DNA from: Lachnospiraceae bacterium
Lineage (GTDB): Bacteria > Bacillota_A > Clostridia > Lachnospirales > Lachnospiraceae
Direction: 5' to 3'
Assembly (NCBI GenBank): GCA_009774465.1
Contig: VSNT01000309.1
Span: 1-6,188 of the forward strand
Length of the DNA: 6,188 nucleotides
Positions 1 to 3,970 of the stretch are shown here, piece after piece. Position numbers and translations under genes: made by a program. The notes under the pieces were generated by a model. That model was given only the letters and a program-made list of their open reading frames with translations, was not told where the DNA came from and ran no database searches. Numbering within the stretch: the first letter of the stretch is position 1; each line of letters starts with the position of its first letter.

Positions 1-22
1 CATTGAGAAAGGAATGATAAGT

Positions 23-265
23 ATGTTTGATGATAGGATTGCTCAGCTTCAGTTACCAGACCCGGCAGACGCCGATCCGCACCCCCGGCTACTCCTGGAG
101 GGGCGGGGCATCCATGCTGGGAAGGGGTTCACCGCCCTGTTCCCGGATGGGTGGCACGACATTACCCTGGAGGTGAGCTGGGAGCCGACCGGCCCTGGCT
201 GCTGGTACATCTCTACACCTGGTTTTGATGATGTCTGTCCGATTGGCCTGTTTGTAAAGGTTTAG
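23..265 (+). CDS. Small DUF5348-like accessory protein (hypothetical)
   Basis: An 80-residue protein of unknown function. ATG codons exist at 14 and 23. I chose 23 because the ribosome binding site GAGAAAGGA (5-13) abuts the ATG at 14 but sits 9 nt from the one at 23. The core reads LLLEGRGIHAGKGFTALFPD and then a Trp-rich segment ending in GCWYIST. This 'GR-x-(I/L)H-x-G' opening followed by a Trp/Tyr strand pattern resembles small DUF5348-type proteins that are common in Clostridia conjugative elements and plasmids. That assignment is from memory and tentative. There is no signal peptide or membrane segment. The gene is clearly more GC-rich than the spacer that follows, and a terminator lies 56 bp after the stop, so it probably ends an operon that begins upstream of the window. 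Confidence 0.6.
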   Translation: MFDDRIAQLQLPDPADADPHPRLLLEGRGIHAGKGFTALFPDGWHDITLEVSWEPTGPGCWYISTPGFDDVCPIGLFVKV

Positions 266-268
266 GCT

Positions 269-315
269 ATATAATATAATTAAGATATATAACAGAAATA
301 ACTGATATAATATAA
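269..315. repeat. AT-rich 11-bp direct repeat, possible centromere or operator
   Basis: ATATAATATAA occurs exactly at 269-279 and 305-315, 36 bp apart, in the AT-rich spacer upstream of parA. Small RHH partition proteins typically bind repeated sites near the par promoter, so this could be part of a parS-like region. The low sequence complexity means chance repetition is quite possible. Confidence 0.25.
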
Positions 316-320
316 ATATA

Positions 321-358
321 AACTGTGCTGCCAGATAAAGGCGGCACAGTTTTATTTT
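321..358 (+). terminator. Rho-independent terminator after the first gene
   Basis: AACTGTGCTGCC (321-332) pairs with GGCGGCACAGTT (340-351) over 12 bp with one G-U wobble and a 7-nt loop. The U-rich run TTTATTTT (351-358) follows. It should end transcription from the 23-265 gene. The tract overlaps the -35 box of the next promoter. Confidence 0.85.
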
Positions 359-385
359 GACAATCACATAAATATATGATATAGT
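357..385 (+). promoter_or_regulatory. Strong extended -10 promoter for the parA operon
   Basis: TTGACA (357-362), a 17-bp spacer and TATAGT (380-385), with TG at 377-378 giving an extended -10. The -35 matches the sigma-A consensus perfectly and the -10 matches at 5 of 6 positions. Transcription would start near 392, leaving a leader of about 53 nt before the TTG start at 445. The -35 box is nested in the U-tract of the preceding terminator. Confidence 0.85.
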
Positions 386-408
386 TTATGTATATTAAAT
401 ATTGAGTG

Positions 409-429
409 CATATTATATCGATTAAATAA
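409..429 (+). promoter_or_regulatory. AT-rich box in the parA leader, also found upstream of the recombinase
   Basis: This segment contains TATTATAT, two variable bases and ATTAAATAA. It matches 19 of 21 positions of the segment at 3910-3932 if a 2-nt insertion (AT) there is allowed. Both copies lie in the spacer just upstream of a TTG-started gene; this one ends one base before the AAGGAG ribosome binding site. It may be a shared operator for a plasmid-encoded regulator, but AT-richness weakens the case. Confidence 0.35.
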
Positions 430-444
430 AAAGGAGTGAAATAG

Positions 445-1209
445 TTGAAAGTCATAGCAATAGCGAATCAGAAGGGTGGCGTGGCTAAGACCACGACAAC
501 GCATAATCTGGGCGTTGCCCTGGCCGCAAAGGGGAAGCGGGTACTTCTGATAGACCTGGACAGTCAGGCCAGCTTAACCATCAGCGTGGGGCTGGAGCCG
601 CTGGAGGTGCAACGGACGATTGTAGACGTTCTGAAGAAGGACGGGGTGCCGGTCAGCGAGTGCATCGAGCGGATCAGCGAGAAACTGCATATCGTTACGT
701 CCATTATTGACCTGGCGCCGATGGAGATGGAGCTGCTGTCCAGGGCCAGCCGGGAGAAGATTCTGGACAGGGCCTTGAAGTCGGTTCGGGGGGAGTATGA
801 CTTCATCTTGGTGGACTGCCCTCCGCAGCTCTCCATCCTGACGATCAACGCCCTGTCATGTGCTGATGGGGTGATTATCCCGGTCAAAACGGACTACCTG
901 GCATACCGGGGCCTGACGCAGCTCCAGGACAGTATCCAGGAGATCCAGGAACTTATCAATCCGGAGCTGAAGGTGCTGGGTGTCATAGCTACCCTTTACG
1001 AAAAGAGAGTAGGGGATGACAACGAGATATTGTCCGCTCTAAAAAAAGAGTATAAACTCCTGGGAGTGATTAAGCGACTGGCCGTGGCCAAGAAGGGAGT
1101 GTATGACGGTCTGGCGGTGGTGGAGCAGACACCCGGCAGCGAAATATCCAAAGAGTACAATGCTGTCGCTGATATGATGATAGCGAACAAATACGAAAGA
1201 GAGGAATGA
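445..1209 (+). CDS. parA: ParA/Soj-type partition ATPase
   Basis: A 254-residue Walker-type ATPase of the ParA/MinD superfamily that uses ATP-dependent, nonspecific DNA binding to segregate low-copy replicons. Visible motifs are the deviant Walker A KGGVAKTT (residues 10-17, with signature K10 and K15), the Walker A' region LLIDLDSQ (34-41) and the Walker B FILVDCPPQ (120-128, D124). There is no N-terminal helix-turn-helix, so it is a short Soj/type Ib-like ParA rather than a P1-type autorepressor. The start is TTG at 445, supported by AAGGAG (431-436) 8 nt upstream. A dedicated strong promoter precedes it, and an RHH protein gene follows 4 nt after the stop, the usual partner arrangement. 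Chromosomal Soj or a MinD relative are less likely given the neighbour. Confidence 0.93.
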   Translation: MKVIAIANQKGGVAKTTTTHNLGVALAAKGKRVLLIDLDSQASLTISVGLEPLEVQRTIVDVLKKDGVPVSECIERISEKLHIVTSIIDLAPMEMELLSRASREKILDRALKSVRGEYDFILVDCPPQLSILTINALSCADGVIIPVKTDYLAYRGLTQLQDSIQEIQELINPELKVLGVIATLYEKRVGDDNEILSALKKEYKLLGVIKRLAVAKKGVYDGLAVVEQTPGSEISKEYNAVADMMIANKYEREE

Positions 1210-1213
1210 GAGA

Positions 1214-1516
1214 ATGGGTAAGCTGGAGGAACGGGAGAGCCGCAGGAGATCGTCTGTGGTTGGTAGTATGGTTGATAACAATGCTGCGGTATCGGCCAGC
1301 GAAAAAAGGGGCCGGCCGAAAGAGGATAGGGAACTGAAGAAGCGTGTTAGTCTGTCGGTGCTGCCGAGTTTGTATGAGGACATTCAGAAGATTGCCTACG
1401 TGCAGCGGAGAAGTATCAGCGATGTGGTTGGTGACTTGATGGAGCAGTTTCGGGCAGAACATGATGAGGAGCTTGCAGAGTACAGAAAGATAAAAAATAG
1501 TGAGAAAAAAGGCTGA
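1214..1516 (+). CDS. Ribbon-helix-helix (CopG/Arc-like) partner of ParA, probable centromere-binding protein
   Basis: A 100-residue basic protein. The C-terminal half has the ribbon-helix-helix layout: a beta strand around 43-49 (KRVSLSV), helix A at 51-64 (PSLYEDIQKIAYVQ) and helix B at 67-79 (SISDVVGDLMEQF), followed by a charged tail. The N-terminal part is low-complexity and carries KRGRPK (31-36), an AT-hook-like minor-groove motif; flexible basic N-termini of this kind in ParB-like partners often stimulate the ATPase. The ATG follows the parA stop by 4 nt, with GAGAGGA (1199-1205) as ribosome binding site, so the two genes are co-transcribed. It probably binds DNA repeats near the par operon and represses it. 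The RHH fold is clear from sequence; the partition role comes from context. Confidence 0.8.
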   Translation: MGKLEERESRRRSSVVGSMVDNNAAVSASEKRGRPKEDRELKKRVSLSVLPSLYEDIQKIAYVQRRSISDVVGDLMEQFRAEHDEELAEYRKIKNSEKKG

Positions 1517-1533
1517 GGCAACGCTGCGTTGCC
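1517..1533. repeat. Perfect 17-bp palindrome directly after the RHH stop codon
   Basis: GGCAACGC and GCGTTGCC flank a single T, beginning at the base after the TGA stop. As RNA it folds to a 7-bp GC-rich stem with a 3-nt loop. No U-tract follows, so it is not a standard terminator. It may attenuate transcription or be a protein-binding site. Confidence 0.6.
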
Positions 1534-1563
1534 TGAATGTAAACCGTACATGGTTTACATTCA
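1534..1563. promoter_or_regulatory. 30-bp palindrome, 12-bp arms with 6-bp centre (operator or recombinase core site)
   Basis: TGAATGTAAACC and its exact complement GGTTTACATTCA flank the asymmetric centre GTACAT. It lies immediately after the palindrome at 1517-1533 and 33 bp before the XRE gene, overlapping the -35-like TTTACA at 1554. The simplest reading is the operator of the XRE regulator. The 12-6-12 layout also matches dif-like core sites of tyrosine recombinases, and the window encodes one. The dyad itself is certain; its function is inferred. Confidence 0.65.
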
Positions 1564-1582
1564 ATGGGATATTGTCTAAAAT
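1554..1582 (+). promoter_or_regulatory. Possible promoter of the XRE regulator
   Basis: TTTACA (1554-1559), 17 bp, TAAAAT (1577-1582): each box matches consensus at 5 of 6 positions. The predicted start near 1589 would fall at the end of the ribosome binding site GGAGAG (1584-1589), giving a nearly leaderless mRNA. Either the real promoter lies elsewhere or this message is translated without a leader. Confidence 0.35.
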
Positions 1583-1596
1583 TGGAGAGTGAATAA

Positions 1597-2043
1597 ATGA
1601 GGTTGGATGAGAAGCTGGTTCGCTTGCGAAAAGAAAAAGGGCTTACCCAATTAGATTTGGCGGAGGCAGTGAAAGTGTCTCGGCAAGCTGTGTCTAAATG
1701 GGAATCAGGAGGGGGGATACCTTCTACAGAAAATTTACGGGGTTTGAGTGAGCTGTATGGGGTTTCGATTGACTACTTGCTTAATGAGGATGCGCGAGAA
1801 CCTGAAGACGATACTGCTCCCATAGAAAAGATGGGAAACATCCCTGAGCCAGTTCCAGTCAGAGAAGGGAAAAGGAAAGTTCTCATAAAATGGGTGGTCT
1901 TTGCTCTGGCGCTATTGGGTTTTATAGTGGCTATCTACATATTCGCGATTGTTGGAAACGAAGATAATTTCGTCTCCATAAATGATGTTCAGAAGAAGGA
2001 GGTTGATTTAGAAATTAGTCCGGTATTTGATTTAGAGTGGTAA
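1597..2043 (+). CDS. XRE-family HTH regulator with a C-terminal membrane anchor
   Basis: A 148-residue protein with an N-terminal Cro/cI-type helix-turn-helix (about residues 6-62). The canonical pattern is visible: LRKEKGLTQLDLAEAV, then SRQAVSKWESG in the recognition helix, then the ELYGVSIDYLL closing helix. An acidic and proline-rich linker (64-90) leads to basic residues (92-98) and one hydrophobic transmembrane segment (about 97-119), leaving roughly 29 residues outside the membrane. This layout suggests a membrane-tethered repressor or activator that could sense an envelope or extracellular signal. GGAGAG (1584-1589) lies 7 nt before the ATG. The exported protein gene at 2063 begins 19 nt after its stop, so they are probably co-transcribed. 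Lower GC than parA and the recombinase marks the start of a distinct cargo module. The target genes are not known. Confidence 0.85.
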   Translation: MRLDEKLVRLRKEKGLTQLDLAEAVKVSRQAVSKWESGGGIPSTENLRGLSELYGVSIDYLLNEDAREPEDDTAPIEKMGNIPEPVPVREGKRKVLIKWVVFALALLGFIVAIYIFAIVGNEDNFVSINDVQKKEVDLEISPVFDLEW

Positions 2044-2062
2044 GTTTGGGGGTGAAAAAGGC

Positions 2063-2467
2063 GTGAAGATAAAAAAGTTTTTTTCTCTAGTAGCTGTTTT
2101 GCTTGTTTGTGTGAGCAGCTTTAGTACAACCGCTATGGCTGTAGGAGATGATGCTCAAGTGGAAGCGGTTGCTATTCGTGCTACGGGTCGGTTTAACATG
2201 GAGGTTCCTGGGGGAACAATTGTAAAAGCCAACAGTAGCTTTCCTCTGGAGGCAGGAGAGACAGTTACGATTAAAGCGTCATATACTCCCTTTTCCGCAA
2301 GTGTAGATTTTGGTCTGCTTGCACCAGACGGATATTTCTATTATATCAATGTCGATGACGGAAGCTTTGACGAAACAATCAAGGTTAATGAGCGAGGAAA
2401 CTATACTTTTGCGGTGTTAAATAATTCCTCCGAGACAATTAGTGTATCTGGATATGTAAACTATTAA
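2063..2467 (+). CDS. Small exported beta-rich protein A (unknown function)
   Basis: A 134-residue protein that I do not recognise by name. It has a clear signal peptide: KIKK basic head, a hydrophobic core about 6-20 and a cleavage site after AMA (residue 26). The mature part of about 108 residues is rich in beta-strand patterns, with FPLEAGETVTIKASY, FGLLAPDGYFYYINV and a C-terminal NYTFAVLNNSSETISVSGYV that resembles the last strands of an immunoglobulin-like or jelly-roll sandwich. It has no cysteine after the leader, no sorting signal and no membrane anchor, so it is probably secreted or held non-covalently at the surface. The start is GTG, with GGGGGTGA (2048-2055) just upstream. It follows the XRE gene by 19 nt. 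A secreted effector, an adhesin-like protein or a signal for the membrane-tethered regulator are all open. Confidence 0.75.
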   Translation: MKIKKFFSLVAVLLVCVSSFSTTAMAVGDDAQVEAVAIRATGRFNMEVPGGTIVKANSSFPLEAGETVTIKASYTPFSASVDFGLLAPDGYFYYINVDDGSFDETIKVNERGNYTFAVLNNSSETISVSGYVNY

Positions 2468-2475
2468 GCAATGAG

Positions 2476-2506
2476 CAGACATGGGCGCAAGAAGGCCCCG
2501 TTTCTG
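2476..2506 (+). terminator. Imperfect stem-loop after exported protein A (weak terminator or attenuator)
   Basis: CAGACATGGG (2476-2485) pairs with CCCGTTTCTG (2497-2506) with one mismatch (2480/2502) and one wobble. It is followed by TAGTGATA rather than a U-tract. It may reduce read-through before the next promoter, but it is not a classic terminator. Confidence 0.35.
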
Positions 2507-2509
2507 TAG

Positions 2510-2518
2510 TGATATAAT
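2510..2518 (+). promoter_or_regulatory. Extended -10 promoter for exported protein B
   Basis: TGATATAAT is a perfect extended -10 (TG at 2510-2511, TATAAT at 2513-2518). No good -35 lies 17 bp upstream (around 2490-2495), as is tolerated for extended -10 promoters. Transcription would begin near 2525, about 57 nt before the ATG at 2582. Confidence 0.55.
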
Positions 2519-2581
2519 GCCTGTGTGGTTGTATTCTTAAACAAAATTTGAACTATAACTAGAAAGGGAGCGACTTACAAA

Positions 2582-3058
2582 ATGAAAAAAATATTTTCAC
2601 TTACACTTGCAATAGCAATGCTTTTTGCATGTGCAACTTCCGCATCTGCGACTTCAAACGTCGCATCTCCTGATAAGGAAATTGATGGCACGTTTATTTT
2701 TGATGTCCTTCGCGTCTCTCATCTCGTTTTGAATCAAACGGCCACTTCAAACGGAACAAGGTCTTGGTCCGACTACTTTGATACTACTGAGGAAGATCCG
2801 ACTTACCGTGTATGGATTGATAACACAGGTGACTATCCAATTCAAGTCTATGTTAAGCGAGGGAGTGCCAGTAGTAGTGATATTATGGATGGTCCGAAGG
2901 AAATCGCTGCAGGTGAACAAGGTACTGTCGAGTTGACTACGGACAATGATGGAAACAATCCTGGACGCAGATGGGTTGTAATCAATCCGATTAAAGGTAA
3001 TCCATTTGAGGCAACCGTTCGCGTACGTATTGCGCCATCTTTTAGTGAACTGGGCTAA
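2582..3058 (+). CDS. Small exported beta-rich protein B (unknown function)
   Basis: A 158-residue protein that I do not recognise. It begins MKKIFSLTLAIAMLFAC and has a predicted signal-peptidase I site after SASA (residue 23). The LFAC at 14-17 is lipobox-like, but Phe at -2 is unusual, so lipidation is only a minor possibility. The mature part of about 135 residues is polar and beta-rich, with VWIDNTGDYPIQVYVKRG followed by EIAAGEQGTVEL and a C-terminal FEATVRVRIAPSF. The pattern 'AGE-x-x-TV' echoes protein A (LEAGETVTI), hinting at a similar sandwich fold. AAAGGGAG (2563-2570) is the ribosome binding site, with a long 11-nt spacing. It has its own extended -10 promoter. Its place after the XRE-TM regulator and another exported protein suggests a single cargo function at the cell surface or outside. 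Confidence 0.72.
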   Translation: MKKIFSLTLAIAMLFACATSASATSNVASPDKEIDGTFIFDVLRVSHLVLNQTATSNGTRSWSDYFDTTEEDPTYRVWIDNTGDYPIQVYVKRGSASSSDIMDGPKEIAAGEQGTVELTTDNDGNNPGRRWVVINPIKGNPFEATVRVRIAPSFSELG

Positions 3059-3174
3059 ATCTATCCGTTGAATTTCCTTGTACCATTGTTGATTAACAAC
3101 CACACTGTGCATGAATTAGTATAGTAGTCCTTGGAAAAAAGACAATTTAATAAAACAGCAAACGTAGTTGCTAT

Positions 3175-3225
3175 AAAAGCACTCTCGCTCGGATGATGCA
3201 CAAGAATCTGGGTGAGGGTGCTTTT
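3175..3225 (+). terminator. Probable Rho-independent terminator of the cargo module
   Basis: AAAAGCACTCTCGCTC (3175-3190) pairs with the segment 3210-3225 ending GGGTGCTTTT. The stem is 16 bp with three G-U wobbles and a 19-nt loop. The U-run is short (TTTT, then GG). It lies 117 bp after exported protein B and just before the dyads at 3240. I see no gene in 3059-3174. Confidence 0.65.
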
Positions 3226-3239
3226 GGTATAGACGTCAA

Positions 3240-3286
3240 ATAACGGTTTACCCGTTTGCGCTATGCGTGAACGGGTAAACCGTTAT
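3240..3286. repeat. 47-nt near-perfect hairpin made of two AACGG-N5-CCGTT dyads
   Basis: The 17-bp arms 3240-3256 and 3270-3286 are perfect inverted complements. The 13-nt spacer can extend the stem by five more pairs (two of them wobbles), leaving the 3-nt loop TAT. Each arm is itself a dyad: AACGG-TTTAC-CCGTT (3242-3256) and AACGG-GTAAA-CCGTT (3270-3284), with centres 28 bp apart. The block ends 21 bp before the -35 box of the strong promoter at 3308. This fits a double operator controlling the RNA downstream. A recombination or replication site is an alternative. It has no U-tract, so it is not a terminator. Confidence 0.7.
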
Positions 3287-3307
3287 ATCTGTAATCATAG
3301 GAATATC

Positions 3308-3336
3308 TTGACTGCCCCGGTAATCTATGGTATACT
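3308..3336 (+). promoter_or_regulatory. Very strong promoter of the structured RNA
   Basis: TTGACT (3308-3313), a 17-bp spacer and TATACT (3331-3336), with an extended -10 TG at 3328-3329. Transcription is expected to start at about 3343 (AGAGG). No ribosome binding site and start codon with a plausible protein follow, so the product is most likely an RNA. The double dyad at 3240-3286 sits directly upstream. Confidence 0.85.
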
Positions 3337-3542
3337 ATTTTTAGAGGATTTGGCTAATTCATACCGGGTATGACGATTGCTGCATACAGGCATGGAAGCT
3401 GAGATCTACGTCCTCTGCTCGTCTGGGCGAGGGTAAATAGCAATTAGGCCCAGAGCGTCCCGGCTCCGGCCTGGGGGTTTAGCATTTGCTAATCAGAAGC
3501 CGCTCAGGATTGATACCCCTGTGTGGTGTGCGGGCTTGCCGT

Positions 3543-3602
3543 AGTAACCTTTGTGAACTGGAAAAGCACACTATGGACCCCGTTGCGAGTAATCTTTGTG
3601 AA
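3543..3602 (+). repeat. Repeated 15-nt loop motif AGTAAYCTTTGTGAA within the RNA
   Basis: AGTAACCTTTGTGAA (3543-3557) and AGTAATCTTTGTGAA (3588-3602) differ at one base. Both sit in the apical part of separate hairpins: the first inside the 3526-3531/3566-3571 helix, the second capped on 3579-3586/3604-3610. Unrelated stems carrying the same loop suggest a duplicated tertiary-contact, dimerisation or protein-binding module. Confidence 0.75.
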
Positions 3603-3744
3603 AGCGCGGGTAAGTACAACGTATCGTGTCCCTGTTAGCGCCGTGAATGTAGCCGGTCATACTGTAAATCTGGCTGGAGAGCTGCACCCTCTACTTAGGT
3701 GCCGACAGTACCCTAACTGCCGTAGATCTCAATAAATAGGGCTG

Positions 3745-3815
3745 CACACATAAGCAAGATAAAAAGTGTAGGGATCTTTCCCAAAACCGTCACACATAAG
3801 ACGTTAAAAAGTGTA
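3745..3815 (+). repeat. Repeated hairpin motif CACACATAAG-N4-5-TAAAAAGTGTA
   Basis: Copies at 3745-3770 and 3791-3815 share CACACATAAG and TAAAAAGTGTA exactly; only the 4-5 nt between differ. Within each, ACAC pairs with GTGT and closes an A-rich internal part. A small GGGA-TCTT-TCCC hairpin (3771-3782) lies between them. This could be a duplicated RNA module or a DNA direct repeat. Confidence 0.7.
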
Positions 3816-3876
3816 CTTTGCTGATTGTCGAGTCTCCGATTGGAGCTGTCATGAAGCGGCCTGGCTTTAACCACGA

Positions 3877-3908
3877 GTTGTATTTAACTGGGACACAATA
3901 AATACGAC
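3877..3908 (+). repeat. AT-rich stem-loop upstream of the recombinase
   Basis: GTTGTATTTA (3877-3886) pairs with TAAATACGAC (3899-3908) over 10 bp with one wobble and a 12-nt loop. It could mark the 3' end of the RNA or be an operator. It lacks a following U-tract. Confidence 0.4.
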
Positions 3909-3919
3909 ACATATATTAT
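3890..3919 (+). promoter_or_regulatory. Weak promoter candidate for the recombinase
   Basis: GGGACA (3890-3895) and TATTAT (3914-3919) are separated by 18 bp. The -10 matches 5 of 6 positions and the -35 matches 4 of 6. It overlaps the AT-rich box at 3910-3932 shared with the parA leader. The recombinase may instead be read from the strong promoter at 3308. Confidence 0.3.
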
Positions 3920-3970
3920 ATACATTAAATAACCTATTTCCATATATAATGACGGAAGGGAGCGTATCAG

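Larger units (their letters stand above)
3343..3910 (+). ncRNA. Candidate large structured non-coding RNA (class unassigned)
   Basis: No convincing protein gene lies here, yet it follows a strong promoter and is dense in complementary segments. Directly visible helices: a perfect 11-bp long-range pairing of 3400-3410 (ending GAGATCTACG) with 3721-3731 (CGTAGATCTCA); 3343-3348 with 3411-3416; 3352-3359 with 3442-3450 (one bulge); 3360-3364 with 3368-3372; 3418-3421 with 3428-3431; 3449-3453 with 3471-3475; 3479-3483 with 3488-3492; 3526-3531 with 3566-3571; 3579-3586 with 3604-3610 (one bulge); 3651-3656 with 3670-3675; 3684-3688 with 3698-3702. Loop bases 3661-3665 can pair with 3705-3709 as a pseudoknot. 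Two motif pairs are repeated internally (3543/3588 and 3745/3791). The core is at least 3343-3731. The 3' end is uncertain because I see no intrinsic terminator before the recombinase, so it could also be a 628-nt recombinase leader. Large size and a mobile context recall ROOL, GOLLD or ARRPOF RNAs, but no family is recognised. Group I/II intron signatures were not found. Confidence 0.65.

Noticed and set aside
14..22. Upstream ATG at 14 as start of the first gene
   Set aside because: The ribosome binding site at 5-13 directly abuts it. The ATG at 23 has normal spacing.
303..311. TGATATAAT extended -10 just before the first terminator
   Set aside because: There is no -35, and any transcript would terminate within about 40 nt. 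The spacer is AT-rich enough to give this by chance.
1070..1564. Long - strand open frame opposite parA and the RHH gene
   Set aside because: Both overlapped genes have clear family motifs, and the - strand frame has no recognisable domain. It is an antisense shadow.
3523..3735. 70-residue open frame on the + strand inside the structured RNA
   Set aside because: It lacks a ribosome binding site, its composition is not protein-like, and it overlaps helices and repeated loop motifs better explained as RNA.
3543..3815. CRISPR-like or iteron array
   Set aside because: There are only two copies of each of two unrelated motifs, and both fit into RNA hairpins. There is no regular multi-repeat array and no cas gene.
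3343..3910. Self-splicing group I or group II intron
   Set aside because: I found no GUGYG 5' end, domain V-like hairpin or group I P7 core, and no interrupted gene flanks the region. A covariance-model search would settle this.
3945..3950. Perfect TATAAT upstream of the recombinase
   Set aside because: A start about 7 nt downstream would fall inside the ribosome binding site (3954-3962), and no -35 lies at the right spacing.
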